DNA from: CAWCDJ01 sp963794265
Lineage (GTDB): Bacteria > Acidobacteriota > Terriglobia > Bryobacterales > Bryobacteraceae
Assembly: GCA_963794265.1 (NCBI GenBank)
Contig: CAWCDJ010000005.1
Location: forward strand, 62,001-126,000
Direction: 5' to 3'
DNA: 64,000 nt
In this document: one piece after another, positions 33,376-42,862 of the stretch
Numbering within the stretch: position 1 is the first letter of the stretch
How the letters are laid out: each line of letters opens with the position of its first letter
Position numbers and translations under genes: made by a program
Notes under the pieces: generated by a model
What the model was told of the DNA's origin: nothing
Seen by the model: only the letters and a program-made list of their open reading frames with translations
The model's database searches: none

Positions 33376-34404
33376 TCAGAACAGACCCGGCTGCGCGTCG
33401 TTCTCCAAACGCCGTTTCACCTGGAAATAGTCGTACGCCTGTTCGGTGGCCACGCGGCCGCGCGGCGTGCGGTTCAGGAAACCGAGCTGAATGAGGTACG
33501 GCTCATAGACTTCTTCGATCGTGTCGGCCTCCTCGGAAATCGAGGCCGCGATGGTGTTCACGCCGACCGGGCCGCCGCGGTATTTCTCGAGGATCGTCAA
33601 CATGATCTTCTGGTCGATTTCGTCGAGGCCGTAACGGTCCACGTCCAGCAGGTTGAGCGCGGTCTGCGCCACGGGCTGCGTGATCCGGCCGTCGGCGCGC
33701 ACCTGGGCGTAATCGCGGACGCGCCGCAGCAGGCGGTTGGCGATGCGGGGCGTACCGCGGCAGCGGCGCGCGATCTCTTCGGCGGCTCCGTCCTCAATGG
33801 CCACAGCCAGCAATTTGGACGAGCGGTTCACAATGGTTTTCAACTCCGCGACAGTGTACGGTTCGAGGCGCAGCACCAGGCCGAACCGGCCGCGCAGCGG
33901 AGCGCTCACCAGGCCCTGCCGGGTAGTGGCGCCGATGGCCGTGAACTTCGGCATCGGCAGCGACACTGTGCGCGCCCCCGGCCCGGTCCCGACCAGGATA
34001 TCCACGCGGAAATCTTCGAGCGCCGAATAGAACATCTCTTCCACGTCCGGCAGCAGCCGATGGATTTCATCGATGAAGAAGACCTGGTGCAGCCTGACAT
34101 TGCTGAGAATGCCGGTGAGGTCGAGCTTCTTTTGCAGCACCGGTCCCGACGTGGCCGTGAACTGCACCTCCAGTTCTTCGGCAATGATGGAAGCCAGGGT
34201 GGTCTTGCCCAGCCCGGGCGGGCCGTAGAGCAGCACGTGGTCCATTGCCTCGCCGCGCATGCGGGCGGCCTGGATGGCGATGGAGAGATTCTCCTTCAGC
34301 TTGCTTTGTCCGGTGAACTCGGCCAGCCGGCGTGGGCGGAGCCCCGCCTCGAACTGCAGGTCCTCGGCCTGGCGGTCGCCGGAGATCAGATCCCGGTCGG
34401 GCAT
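33376..34404 (-). CDS. ruvB: Holliday junction branch migration helicase RuvB
   Basis: The 342-residue AAA+ ATPase shows Walker A GPPGLGKTTLA (about residue 60), Walker B FFIDEIHRL, sensor 1 AIGATTRQG, the arginine-finger region APLRGRFG and the C-terminal winged helix ending in GFLNRTPRGR. RuvB rings pump DNA through RuvA-bound Holliday junctions. ATG 34404 lies 12 bases after the ruvA stop. It is followed by an 81-bp gap with the inverted repeat and then folK. Length is standard. Confidence 0.97.
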   Translation of the reverse strand: MPDRDLISGDRQAEDLQFEAGLRPRRLAEFTGQSKLKENLSIAIQAARMRGEAMDHVLLYGPPGLGKTTLASIIAEELEVQFTATSGPVLQKKLDLTGILSNVRLHQVFFIDEIHRLLPDVEEMFYSALEDFRVDILVGTGPGARTVSLPMPKFTAIGATTRQGLVSAPLRGRFGLVLRLEPYTVAELKTIVNRSSKLLAVAIEDGAAEEIARRCRGTPRIANRLLRRVRDYAQVRADGRITQPVAQTALNLLDVDRYGLDEIDQKIMLTILEKYRGGPVGVNTIAASISEEADTIEEVYEPYLIQLGFLNRTPRGRVATEQAYDYFQVKRRLENDAQPGLF

Positions 34405-34416
34405 GGTGATTCCAGC

Positions 34417-35010
34417 TTACCGTACCAGTTCGAGCGCCCGCCGGAAGAGCGGCTCGAAGTCGATGGAGGGGCCGGCGGCCTTGGCTTTGCGCACGGCCGC
34501 TTCCGCCGCCGGGCGGCCGCAGCCGAGGTTGAGCAGCGCCGAAAGCACGTCCTGATCCACGGGGGAAAGCGCGGCGGCGGCGGGCGCGGCCGCCTCCTCA
34601 CCAGTCGCCGGCGGGAGTTTATCGCGCAATTCCAGCACCATGCGCTCCGCGGTTTTCTTGCCGATGCCGGGAATCCGCACCAGCCGGTCCACCTCGCCCC
34701 GGCGGATCGAGGCGATCAGATCCGGCGCGGCCAGCCCGGAAAGAATGGTCACCGCCAGCTTGGGACCGATGCCGCTCACCCCGATCAGCTTTTCAAACAG
34801 GGCCTTCTCGTCCTGCGTAAGAAAGCCATAGAGCGCCAGGGCATCCTCGCGCACGTGCGTGTGGACGCGCAGCCGCACCTCGGCGCCGGCATCCGGCAGA
34901 TGGGTAAACGTGGATACCGGAATGGTGACGTCGTAACCGACCCCGCCGGCCTCCACGATGGCCTGGTTCGGATGCTTCTCCAGAAGCACGCCGCGCAGCA
35001 GAGCAATCAT
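34417..35010 (-). CDS. ruvA: Holliday junction branch migration protein RuvA
   Basis: ATG 35010 is chosen because it starts the conserved MIALLRGVLLEK; the frame upstream is not RuvA-like. The 197-residue protein has the N-terminal OB fold (VGYDVTIPVSTF, YGFLTQDEKALFEKLI), the two HhH motifs (VSGIGPKLAVTIL and IPGIGKKTAERMVLELRDKL), a flexible Ala/Pro linker and the C-terminal RuvB-contacting domain (DVLSALLNLGCGRPAAEAAV). It tetramerises on Holliday junctions and loads RuvB, the next gene. ruvC is not in the window. Confidence 0.96.
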   Translation of the reverse strand: MIALLRGVLLEKHPNQAIVEAGGVGYDVTIPVSTFTHLPDAGAEVRLRVHTHVREDALALYGFLTQDEKALFEKLIGVSGIGPKLAVTILSGLAAPDLIASIRRGEVDRLVRIPGIGKKTAERMVLELRDKLPPATGEEAAAPAAAALSPVDQDVLSALLNLGCGRPAAEAAVRKAKAAGPSIDFEPLFRRALELVR

Positions 35011-35098
35011 AAACTCGATTATCGGGCATTCCTGCGCCGCGTTGCTTGGCGCAAAGCCTGGAGAGGCCGTCTCCCAGCGGCGGACGGGATAGGAAATT

Positions 35099-36448
35099 TC
35101 AGGACTTCGGAACTGGTTCCGAGCGTTCGAAGAGGCAGAGTACACAACCGGCCACGGATGCGAGAACGGTCCACCATCCATAGCGAAAATCGGTGCTCGG
35201 AATCAGGACGAAAGACGAAGCCAGGTAGACGAGCCCGCTGACGCATGCCCAGAAGGCCGCGCCTCTTGCATTCCGTTGAAACAGCACGACCGCGATTCCC
35301 AAAGACGCGTAAAGCCAGTGGCGGAACCACCAATAGTCGAGGGCCTTTTCCGTTCCGGCCGGAATGGTGGCGAAAGGACGTGCGGGGAACGGCACGTAGT
35401 AGGCACGGTTCGCAATGTACGAGGGATATAGCCGCACCGGTATCCCGCGCGCAAACGGCAAGTGGGGCTGCCCGGTGATCCCCAGAAATCGAAGGGTAAC
35501 GGCGGCACGGTGCTCGAAATATGGGCGGGGGTGCTGCAGGACGGCACGCCTCCATGCGGTGTATACGACTGCGAGCGCCGCCCGCGATGCAGGCAGCCGC
35601 AGTCCTGTGAGGTCGTTGTACTCGTCCTGATAGTGGGAGCGGACGGTGTCGAGCGAATAGCCGGGGCTGGTGAGGGACACTGGCAGGAGGAGCTCTCCGG
35701 TTCTGTCGGAAATACCCATCAGGTCGTAGAACATCGTGGAACTGGAAGCCACGCCGGCGTTCGTCGATGCAAGCAGGAGGTTTACGCAGTATCCGAGGGT
35801 TCCCAGAACGAGTGATCCCGCGAAACCTAAGATCAGGACCACGAAACACCGCTTGAGGAACGTCCGCGAGACCAGCGTCGCGGTCCACAAAACCAGAGGG
35901 AAAGCCGCGAAGATGGCGTTTTGGCGGATCACGCATGCCATAACGAGCGCGCCCAGGGCTGCAATCAGCGACTTGCGGGAACGTCCCTGGCTGTATGACT
36001 CGAGAAAGTAAACTGCCAACAGCAAAAATCCAGCCATGACAACGTCCCGCCAGAGGATTCCGAAATAGAGAAAGACCGGCGGAAAGAGGGCTGAAACAAG
36101 TACCGCTGTCGTCAATCTCCACCCGGTGATGCCGCGCAGTCTGGCGAGTCCGAAGATGGCTCCAACGATCAACCCGGTCTGCAGAACGCACATCGTTCCC
36201 ACCTGGAGGAGGGGAGGCAAGCCCAAAATGCTGCCAAGGTGAATCATGGCGGACCAGAGGAGCGTATAGGCCGGCGAGTACCATTCACTGAAGGATCCCG
36301 GCTTCTTGATGAGAGCCTCGTTCAACGTGAAAAAGGAATCCTGAGTCATCGACCCGGGGAAGTGGAAAAGAAGGATTCCTAAAGTGGCTGCCAGGGTCAG
36401 TGCGGTTGGCAGGGCGCAGATCCTGCCCGGCGAAAAGTGGACCTTCAT
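35099..36448 (-). CDS. Polytopic membrane protein, GT-C-like layout
   Basis: The 449-residue protein has about ten hydrophobic segments, a first periplasmic loop with FPGSMTQDSFFTLNEAL and WYSPAYTLLWS, and FGILWRDVVMAGF after a membrane helix. Acidic residues in the first loop and this arrangement resemble GT-C glycosyltransferases or related O-antigen-unit membrane proteins, but I cannot place it in a named family. It lies upstream of ruvA in the same direction, separated by about 90 bp, and is not obviously linked to it by function. Confidence 0.5.
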   Translation of the reverse strand: MKVHFSPGRICALPTALTLAATLGILLFHFPGSMTQDSFFTLNEALIKKPGSFSEWYSPAYTLLWSAMIHLGSILGLPPLLQVGTMCVLQTGLIVGAIFGLARLRGITGWRLTTAVLVSALFPPVFLYFGILWRDVVMAGFLLLAVYFLESYSQGRSRKSLIAALGALVMACVIRQNAIFAAFPLVLWTATLVSRTFLKRCFVVLILGFAGSLVLGTLGYCVNLLLASTNAGVASSSTMFYDLMGISDRTGELLLPVSLTSPGYSLDTVRSHYQDEYNDLTGLRLPASRAALAVVYTAWRRAVLQHPRPYFEHRAAVTLRFLGITGQPHLPFARGIPVRLYPSYIANRAYYVPFPARPFATIPAGTEKALDYWWFRHWLYASLGIAVVLFQRNARGAAFWACVSGLVYLASSFVLIPSTDFRYGWWTVLASVAGCVLCLFERSEPVPKS

Positions 36449-36716
36449 CCTCAGCTCTGCTTCGTCGGCGGGCTGCGTTTCAGTCTGCCGGCAGGCACAT
36501 CCTAATTGGTCTCGGTATCGCCATATATCGCCACCATGATAGCCCCTTTCTCTCGTTGACCTAAGTGAAGCCGGGGGAACCGTTCGTGTGCCCGCGGTGG
36601 ACCGGGCGCGCGGGGGCGGAAAGGAACGGCTTTAGCTGAGTCGCGTACTTCGGTATCTTCAGTTCGCCCTCTTAGGCGCGCAGGCGCACCGGGCTCGATT
36701 GTAGTGAAATAGTATC

Positions 36717-37436
36717 TTGGCCAGGCGAAGGTTTTTCGTAGATGCCGTGAACGGCGGAAGGGCGGAGCTGCTGGGCGAAGAGGCGCGGCACCTGTCGCGC
36801 GTGCTGCGGGCCGAGCCCGGCCAAGTGTACGAGATCTCGGACCGGAGTGCCGCCTATTTGGCCGAAATCGTCGAAGCGCAGCCCGCGCGCGTGGTGTTCC
36901 GCGTGCTCGAGCCGGTGGAATCGAAAGCGCCGCCGCTGCGGGTGACCTTGTGCGCGGCACTCATCAAGTTCGACCGCTTCGAGTGGATGATCGAAAAGGC
37001 CACTGAACTGGGCGCGGAGCGGATCGTCCCGGTGGAGGCGGCCCGTTCCGAAAAGGGGCTTTTCGAGGCCTCCCGAAAACGCGCGGAACGCTGGGAGCGC
37101 GTTGCCCGGGAGAGCAGCCAGCAATCCCGCCGCCTGCGTGCGCCCGAAATCGGCGCGGCGATGCGCTTCGAGGAAAGCCTGCGGGTGGCGGCCGAGTTCC
37201 GGTATTTTCTCGAAGAAGGCCAGGCGCCGCCGCTTGCCGCTGTGCTGCCTGAGGAGCGGACCCGGGACGCCCGGGCGGCGCTGCTGCTCGGCCCCGAAGG
37301 CGGCTGGACGGACGGCGAGCGGGCGCGGGCCGCCCGCTTGGGCTGGCAAGCCGTATCGCTTTCCACACAAGTGCTGCGCGCGGAGACCGCGGCTGCGGCC
37401 GCCATCGCAATTCTGGTGAACGCCTGGATGTCTTAA
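36717..37436 (+). CDS. rsmE: 16S rRNA (uracil-1498-N3)-methyltransferase RsmE
   Basis: The 239-residue SPOUT methyltransferase has the N-terminal PUA-like domain (RRFFVDAV, LLGEEARHLSRVLRAEPG) and the knotted C-terminal domain: CAALIKFDRFEWMIEKATELG, SQQSRRLRAPEI, LLLGPEGGWTDGE and STQVLRAETAAAAAI. These last two motifs bind AdoMet. It methylates U1498 in the decoding region of 16S rRNA. The start is TTG 36717 with no clear ribosome site; the 268 bp upstream hold no recognisable gene. Confidence 0.95.
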   Translation: MARRRFFVDAVNGGRAELLGEEARHLSRVLRAEPGQVYEISDRSAAYLAEIVEAQPARVVFRVLEPVESKAPPLRVTLCAALIKFDRFEWMIEKATELGAERIVPVEAARSEKGLFEASRKRAERWERVARESSQQSRRLRAPEIGAAMRFEESLRVAAEFRYFLEEGQAPPLAAVLPEERTRDARAALLLGPEGGWTDGERARAARLGWQAVSLSTQVLRAETAAAAAIAILVNAWMS

Positions 37437-37461
37437 TGCGACAATAGGACAGAGTTCCCGC

Positions 37462-38628
37462 GTGATCTACTCTCTAGATACCCTTGTCAGCACTGCATTT
37501 GTGCTCGTGCAGTGGCGTGTCACGGTACTGCTGCTGCGGGCTGCGCGGAAGCGCTGGTCCTTCGCGTCCCTGGCCGCCGCCCGGTGCCTGATCTTCCTGC
37601 TCGACCTGGTACTGGCCCTGGGGTTCACGGTTTCCCACTCGGAAGTGATCTCCGCCCTCGGGCTGCCCGCGCGGGGGGCGGCTTCGCTCGGCGCACTCTC
37701 CCTGGTGTACTTCGCGATTGCCGGCGCGGCGGTGACCGTTCATGCGGTCTGGCACTGGATCGCGCAGCAGTTCCTGGGCCCCGTCGACCCTGGACGCAGA
37801 AAGGCTCTCAAGACGGCCGGCAACACCCTGGTGGCCGCTCCCGCACTGGCTCTGGGCTATGGAGCCTTCATCGAGCGGCTGGATTTTCACGTGCGCCAGG
37901 TGGATGTGCCGCTGGCCGGATTGCCCGCGGACCTGGACGGCCTGCGGATCCTCCAATTGAGCGACATACACCTGAGCGCTTTTCTGAGCGAGAGGAGCCT
38001 GCGGCGGGTGATCGATAACTCCAATGAACTGAGGGCGAACGTGGTCGTGGTCACGGGCGACCTGATCTCTGCCCGCGGCGACCCGCTCGATGCCTGCATC
38101 CGTCAGGTGGCCCGGCTGAAATCCGACTCCGGCATCTGGGGGTGTCTCGGCAATCACGAGCGGTACGCCCAGGTGGAAGACTACGCCACCGAAGCCGCGG
38201 CGCGCCTGGGCGTGCGCTTCCTGCGCAGCCAGACGGAGCCGCTCCGCTTCGGAAACGCCGTGCTGAATCTGGCCGGGGTGGATTACCAGCGGTGGTCGGC
38301 AAACCGGGCCTACCTGGCGGGCAAAGGCGGGCTGGTGATGCCCGGTGCCGTCAATATTCTGCTCTCGCATAATCCGGATGTGTTTCCAGTGGCGGCGCAT
38401 CAGGGCTATAATCTGCTGCTTGCGGGTCATACACACGGCGGACAGGTATCGGTCGAGATTCTGGATCAGGCGATTAGCCCGGCCCGGTTCTTCACGCCAT
38501 TCGTTTACGGGCTGTATCGTTCGGGAACGGCGGCCGCGTATGTCACCCGCGGAATCGGCACCATCGGACTTCCGGTACGCATCGGCGCGCCCCCCGAAAT
38601 TTCGCTGCTGCGACTCAGAAAGGCATAA
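37462..38628 (+). CDS. Membrane-anchored metallophosphoesterase (YaeI/LpxG-like)
   Basis: GTG 37462 gives 388 residues. Three to four hydrophobic segments occupy the first 110 residues, then RRKALKTAGNTLVAAP resembles an internal Tat-like or anchor stretch. The calcineurin-like phosphoesterase domain follows with all metal motifs: LQLSDIHLS (D-x-H), VVTGDLIS (GD), LGNHERY (GNHE), and LLAGHTHGGQ (GHTH). Relatives include YaeI-type phosphodiesterases and the lipid A enzyme LpxG, which cleaves UDP-diacylglucosamine. An LpxG role is possible, given LpxC in the window, but unproven. The next gene is another metallophosphoesterase 12 bp away. Confidence 0.8.
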   Translation: MIYSLDTLVSTAFVLVQWRVTVLLLRAARKRWSFASLAAARCLIFLLDLVLALGFTVSHSEVISALGLPARGAASLGALSLVYFAIAGAAVTVHAVWHWIAQQFLGPVDPGRRKALKTAGNTLVAAPALALGYGAFIERLDFHVRQVDVPLAGLPADLDGLRILQLSDIHLSAFLSERSLRRVIDNSNELRANVVVVTGDLISARGDPLDACIRQVARLKSDSGIWGCLGNHERYAQVEDYATEAAARLGVRFLRSQTEPLRFGNAVLNLAGVDYQRWSANRAYLAGKGGLVMPGAVNILLSHNPDVFPVAAHQGYNLLLAGHTHGGQVSVEILDQAISPARFFTPFVYGLYRSGTAAAYVTRGIGTIGLPVRIGAPPEISLLRLRKA

Positions 38629-38640
38629 TCGCAACCTGCC

Positions 38641-39381
38641 GTGCGCTATCTGATTCTGAGCGATCTCCACGCCAACCGGGAAGCCCTGGAGGCGGTCCTA
38701 CAGGACTGCGAAGGCCGCTACGACGAGGTTCTATGCTGCGGCGACCTGGTGGGCTATGGAGCGGACCCCAACGCCATCGCCGAATGGGTCCGCGAGCACT
38801 GCTCGGTGACCGTGCGGGGCAACCACGATAAGGCATGCACGGGCCTGGACGACCTGGAATGGTTCAACCCGGTGGCGCGCTCGGCGGCCCTTTGGACGCT
38901 CGAAACCCTGACCCCGGACAACGCGCAATGGATCCGTGACCTGCCGCGCGGACCGGTCGTCCGCAACCAATTCGAAATCGTTCACGGATCGCCCTGCGAC
39001 GAAGACGAATACGTGCTGGCCACCGAGGAGGCGGAACAGGCGTTCGGGTACCTCGAGACCCGCCTGGCATTTTTCGGCCACACCCATGTACAGGGCGGCT
39101 ACATCTGGAACCACTCGCGGGTGGAGACGATTGCGCGCCTCTCGTCGCGTAGCGACCGGCAGGTGATGGAGATCGATTCCGGCTGCGCCTACCTGGTCAA
39201 CCCCGGGTCGGTCGGGCAGCCGCGCGACGGCGACCCGCGCGCCGCCTATGCCCTGTACGACTCGGATGCGCTAATGGTGACGTACCGCCGGGTGCCCTAC
39301 GACGTCGCCGCGGCGCAGCGGAAAATCCGCGATTCGGGTCTCCCCCCGATGCTGGCAGACCGCCTGGCAGTGGGCCGCTAA
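38641..39381 (+). CDS. Soluble metallophosphoesterase (YfcE/MJ0936-like)
   Basis: GTG 38641 gives a 246-residue cytoplasmic protein. Motifs: ILSDLHANREAL (D-x-H), CCGDLVGYGADPN (GD), VRGNHDKA (GNHD), FEIVHGSP and FFGHTHVQ (GHTH), then VNPGSVGQPRDGDPRA, typical of the diadenosine-tetraphosphatase-like phosphodiesterases. Its substrate is unknown; such enzymes act on cyclic nucleotides or nucleotide analogues. It follows the membrane phosphoesterase by 12 bp and is probably co-transcribed. Confidence 0.88.
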   Translation: MRYLILSDLHANREALEAVLQDCEGRYDEVLCCGDLVGYGADPNAIAEWVREHCSVTVRGNHDKACTGLDDLEWFNPVARSAALWTLETLTPDNAQWIRDLPRGPVVRNQFEIVHGSPCDEDEYVLATEEAEQAFGYLETRLAFFGHTHVQGGYIWNHSRVETIARLSSRSDRQVMEIDSGCAYLVNPGSVGQPRDGDPRAAYALYDSDALMVTYRRVPYDVAAAQRKIRDSGLPPMLADRLAVGR

Positions 39382-39397
39382 CGTACGCCGGCGCTTC

Positions 39398-41443
39398 TCA
39401 CGCCAGACCCGAGCGCACCAGCAGCGCCTGCGGATCGGGCTCCCGGCCCATAAAGCGGTAGTAGAGCTCGGCCGGATCCTCACTGTCGCCCCTGGCGAGA
39501 ATGTTCGAGCGGAACTCGGTTCCCACCTGCCGGCTGAAGATACCCTCGTCGCGGAACCGGGTGAACGCGTCGGCGTCGAGAACCTCCGCCCATTTGTAGG
39601 AATAGTAGCCGGCGGCATAGCCCACCGGGTTTCCGAACAGGTGGCTGAACGCCGCAATCATGGCGTGCTGCGGCGGCAAAGGCGCCGGGGTGAATTCCTC
39701 GAGCAGCCCGCGCGTGTAGGAGACCGGGTCGCCGTCGCGCTCGGGCGAGTAGCGCACGTGCAGCAGCAGGTCCACGAAGCCGAAACCGAGTTGCCGCATC
39801 TGGGCGTTGGCCGCCCGGAAGGTGCGGGCACGCTTCATCTTCTGGAAGAGATCGTCGGGAATCGCCTCTCCGGTCTCCCAATGGCGCGCGAACAGGTCGA
39901 GCGCCTCCCGCTCCCAGCACCAGTTCTCCATGATCTGCGAGGGGAGCTCCACGAAATCCCACGCCACATTGGTACCCGCCAGCGAGCGCACTTCCACGCG
40001 GCTCAGCATGTGGTGCATCAGGTGGCCGAATTCGTGGAAGATGGTTTCCACCTCGCGGTGCGTGAGAAGCGCGGGCTTCCCGGCCACCGGCGGCGTCAGG
40101 TTGCCGCAGACCAGGCCAAGGTGCGGGCGGAATTCGCCGGCCTCCGGACCGCCCGTGATCAGCGCATCCATCCAGGCGCCGCCGCGCTTGTTTTCGCGGG
40201 GATACCAATCGGCGTAAAACCCGCCCAGGAAGGCGCCGCCTTCGTCGCGGATGTTGTAGTACCGCACCTGGGGGTCCCAGGCCGGCACGCCGCTCTCTTC
40301 GGTCACGGTGATTCCATAGAGACGGTGGACCAGGTGGAACAGGCCCCTGGTGACGCTCTCGAGCGGAAAGTAAGGCCGCAGGGCCTCTTCGTCGAAATTG
40401 TAGAGGGCGGCGCGCTGCTTCTCGGCGTAGTAAGCCACGTCCCACGGTTCGAGAGCCGGGGCCGCGGCACCCTCGAGCGAGCGGCGGAACTCCAGCAACT
40501 CCTGGTTTTCCTGGCGGAAGCGGCGCGCGGTCTTGCTCTTCAGGTCCTCCAGGAACGCCATTGCCCGGCCGCCAGTGTGCGCCATGCGGTCTTCGAGCAC
40601 GAGGTCGGCGAAATCGGCGAAGCCCAGCAGCAGGGCCTTGGCGCGGCGGAGTTCGAGGACGCGGCCGATGATCGGACGGTTGTCGCGTTCGGGCTCGGTG
40701 GCGCGCACGGCGAAGGCCTGGTACACCTGCCGGCGGATCGCGGCGTTGTCCAGATATGTCATCACCGCGAAATAGTCGGGAGCCTGGAGGGTGAAACGCC
40801 AGCCCTCCTTGCCTTTCCGCTGCGCGCTCTCCCGCGCCGACGAAACCGCCGTGGGAGGCAGGCCGGCCAGATCGGCCTGGTGCGTGATCAGCAACTCGAA
40901 AGCATTGGTGGAGTCGAGCACGTGCTCGGAAAACGTGGTGGTGATCCGGGCCAGTTCGACGTCCATTTCACTCAGCCGCCGCTTGCCCTCCGGGTCCAGG
41001 TCGGCACCGTGCCGCCGGAACGTTTCCATGGTCTTGTGCAGGTAGCGGCGGCGCTCGCCGGTGAGCGCGCGGGCTTCCGGCGTGCCGGCAAATGTCTTGA
41101 TGGCTTGCCACATTCCCGCGTGGAGCGGAATGCCCGTGTAGAACGCGCTGATCTCGGGCTGAATCTGGTTGAAGGCCGCGCGCAGTTCGGGGTAGGTGGC
41201 TACCGACTCCAGGTGCCGCACGATGCCGGTCGCATAATCGAGGGGTTCGGTGAGCTCATCGAGGGCCCCCATGGTCTTGTCGAAGGTAGGCTCTCCGGGC
41301 TCCGCGGCAATGGCATCCAGGCGCGCGCGCGCCTTCTCCAGCAGGGTGGCCACGGCGGGCACCACGTCGGAAGCCCGGATCCGGTCGAACGGAACTCGGA
41401 ATTCAACTTGAAGCAGGGGATTCGGTGCAATCGGACTGAACAT
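39398..41443 (-). CDS. M3-family oligopeptidase (oligopeptidase A/Dcp-like)
   Basis: The 681-residue zinc peptidase carries HEFGHLMHHM (His-Glu-x-x-His; about residue 457), and about 26 residues later VELPSQIMENW supplies the third zinc-binding Glu. N-terminal helical domain, MGALDELTEPLDYATG and SEMDVELARITTTFSEHVLD are typical of PrlC/Dcp. It degrades short peptides such as cleaved signal peptides in the cytoplasm; no signal peptide is seen. Length is that of oligopeptidase A. It converges on the phosphoesterase gene and is divergent from the 2H phosphoesterase. Confidence 0.93.
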   Translation of the reverse strand: MFSPIAPNPLLQVEFRVPFDRIRASDVVPAVATLLEKARARLDAIAAEPGEPTFDKTMGALDELTEPLDYATGIVRHLESVATYPELRAAFNQIQPEISAFYTGIPLHAGMWQAIKTFAGTPEARALTGERRRYLHKTMETFRRHGADLDPEGKRRLSEMDVELARITTTFSEHVLDSTNAFELLITHQADLAGLPPTAVSSARESAQRKGKEGWRFTLQAPDYFAVMTYLDNAAIRRQVYQAFAVRATEPERDNRPIIGRVLELRRAKALLLGFADFADLVLEDRMAHTGGRAMAFLEDLKSKTARRFRQENQELLEFRRSLEGAAAPALEPWDVAYYAEKQRAALYNFDEEALRPYFPLESVTRGLFHLVHRLYGITVTEESGVPAWDPQVRYYNIRDEGGAFLGGFYADWYPRENKRGGAWMDALITGGPEAGEFRPHLGLVCGNLTPPVAGKPALLTHREVETIFHEFGHLMHHMLSRVEVRSLAGTNVAWDFVELPSQIMENWCWEREALDLFARHWETGEAIPDDLFQKMKRARTFRAANAQMRQLGFGFVDLLLHVRYSPERDGDPVSYTRGLLEEFTPAPLPPQHAMIAAFSHLFGNPVGYAAGYYSYKWAEVLDADAFTRFRDEGIFSRQVGTEFRSNILARGDSEDPAELYYRFMGREPDPQALLVRSGLA

Positions 41444-41528
41444 CTCTCTCTCAGCGTAGCAGGCGCCCTCGGCCCGGATGCGACCCCCGGCGTGCAGATT
41501 ACTACAAAACAGGTACCATAGAGAATGA

Positions 41529-42119
41529 ATGGCTTTTGACCCGAACGGGCGGTTGCGCCGTGTCCCCCCAGAGGAGCGGCGGAATATCTTCGCGCTCGTT
41601 ATCTACATCCCAGAGCCCTTGGGCGTTTTTCTGGACGACCTGCGGCGAGAACTCGTCCCGCACTACAATCCGCACGCGCACGTAAGCGTGCTGCCGCCCC
41701 GGCCGCTCTCGGTCGATTGGCAGACCGCGTCCCGGCAGGTCCAGGCGCTGGCGGAAAGCTGGGCCCCCTTCGACGTGGAGCTCACCGGGATTGCGGTATT
41801 CCCCTCGACGGACGTGATCTATATCGAGGTCGGAGCCGGCGCGCTCGAACTTGGCAGAATGCATACGGCCATGAACAGCCGGGCGCTGGAGTGCAGCGAG
41901 CCCTATCCTTATCACCCGCACGTCACGCTAGCGCAGGAACTTCCGCCCGGAGGCGTAGACGCCGCCACCGAAATGGCGGTAAGACGCTGGAAAGAATACC
42001 GCGGCAGCCGGCAGTTTCGGGCGGACCGGGCCGTATTCGTGCAAAACACGGTGGACGACTTGTGGATCGATCTGGCCGAATATCCATTGGGTAGCGTCGC
42101 CCTGCGCTCGCCGCGCTGA
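41529..42119 (+). CDS. 2H phosphoesterase (2'-5' RNA ligase/LigT-like)
   Basis: The 196-residue protein has the two histidine motifs of the 2H superfamily: HAHVSVLPP in the N-terminal lobe and HPHVTLAQEL in the C-terminal lobe. The first is H-x-S rather than the usual H-x-T. ALVIYIPEPLGVFLDDLR and FDVELTGIAVF are also typical. Members hydrolyse 2'-5' or cyclic phosphodiesters; the substrate here is unknown. A possible ATG four bases upstream (41525) is out of frame. Confidence 0.8.
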   Translation: MAFDPNGRLRRVPPEERRNIFALVIYIPEPLGVFLDDLRRELVPHYNPHAHVSVLPPRPLSVDWQTASRQVQALAESWAPFDVELTGIAVFPSTDVIYIEVGAGALELGRMHTAMNSRALECSEPYPYHPHVTLAQELPPGGVDAATEMAVRRWKEYRGSRQFRADRAVFVQNTVDDLWIDLAEYPLGSVALRSPR

Positions 42120-42217
42120 ATTCTGAGAGTGATCGCAGGCTCCCGCCACTAAATAAATCTGAACATCAGGTCGATAAAGAAACCAGCGGCCGTAGAGGCC
42201 CGCTTAGAAATGGACCT

Positions 42218-42856
42218 GTGGAAACACTAGCGGTATTCGACACGGAGCCGGTTGCAATCGAGGGCTTGCGCAGTCTGCTACAACCGGAAGAAGGCCTGCG
42301 TGTGGTCGCGGCCGGGACATCTTTATTGGACGGCTTCGATTCGGTGCGGGAACTCCGACCCTCGATCACTATCCTGGACAAAGCCTTCGGCCTGCATGCG
42401 GTCATGGACCTGCTCAAGATGCTAAGAGCGCCGGAGATCCAGACTTCGGCGGTGATCTGGGGCGCCAGTTTCACCGAATCCGAAGCGTTGCGCCTGCTGC
42501 AGGCCGGGAGTTCGGGAGTCGTGCGAAAGACGGCCTCGCTCCCCACACTGGTGCGGTGCCTGCGAACCGTGCTGTCGGGCTCCACGTGGATGGAGGAGGG
42601 CGTTCTGGCCGATTCCGAATGGCCCATGCGGCACCAGCGTTCCGCGTTGACGGCCCGCGAACTGGAAGTCGTGGAACTGGTGGAGCGCGGCATGAAAAAC
42701 CGCGACATCGCCGGCGCGCTCGGCATCCGCACGGGCACGGTCAAAATCCACCTGAAGCACATTTTCGAGAAGACCGGCATTCGGGGCCGCTACGGCCTTG
42801 CCCTTTCCGGGTTGAAGGAAAAGGGTCTGGTGACGCCTGCCTACGATACGGTGTAG
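42218..42856 (+). CDS. NarL/LuxR-family response regulator
   Basis: GTG 42218 gives 212 residues. The receiver shows the acidic start (VFDTEPVAI), a phosphoacceptor Asp in ITILDKAFG, and Lys in VVRKTASLPTLV. The output LuxR-type helix-turn-helix reads LTARELEVVELVERGMKNRDIAGALGI (from about residue 145; split for length) with GTVKIHLKHIFEKTG recognition helix. No kinase gene is adjacent. It converges on a hypothetical gene with six bp between stops. Confidence 0.9.
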   Translation: METLAVFDTEPVAIEGLRSLLQPEEGLRVVAAGTSLLDGFDSVRELRPSITILDKAFGLHAVMDLLKMLRAPEIQTSAVIWGASFTESEALRLLQAGSSGVVRKTASLPTLVRCLRTVLSGSTWMEEGVLADSEWPMRHQRSALTARELEVVELVERGMKNRDIAGALGIRTGTVKIHLKHIFEKTGIRGRYGLALSGLKEKGLVTPAYDTV

Positions 42857-42862
42857 CCTCCG

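Noticed and set aside
32713..35241. Long open frame on the plus strand
   Set aside because: It runs antisense through folK, ruvB and ruvA; its translation is Arg/His-rich with no recognisable domain, as expected from a high-GC shadow frame.
36502..36960. Minus-strand frame upstream of rsmE
   Set aside because: Arg/Pro-rich translation overlapping the rsmE start; no conserved motif.
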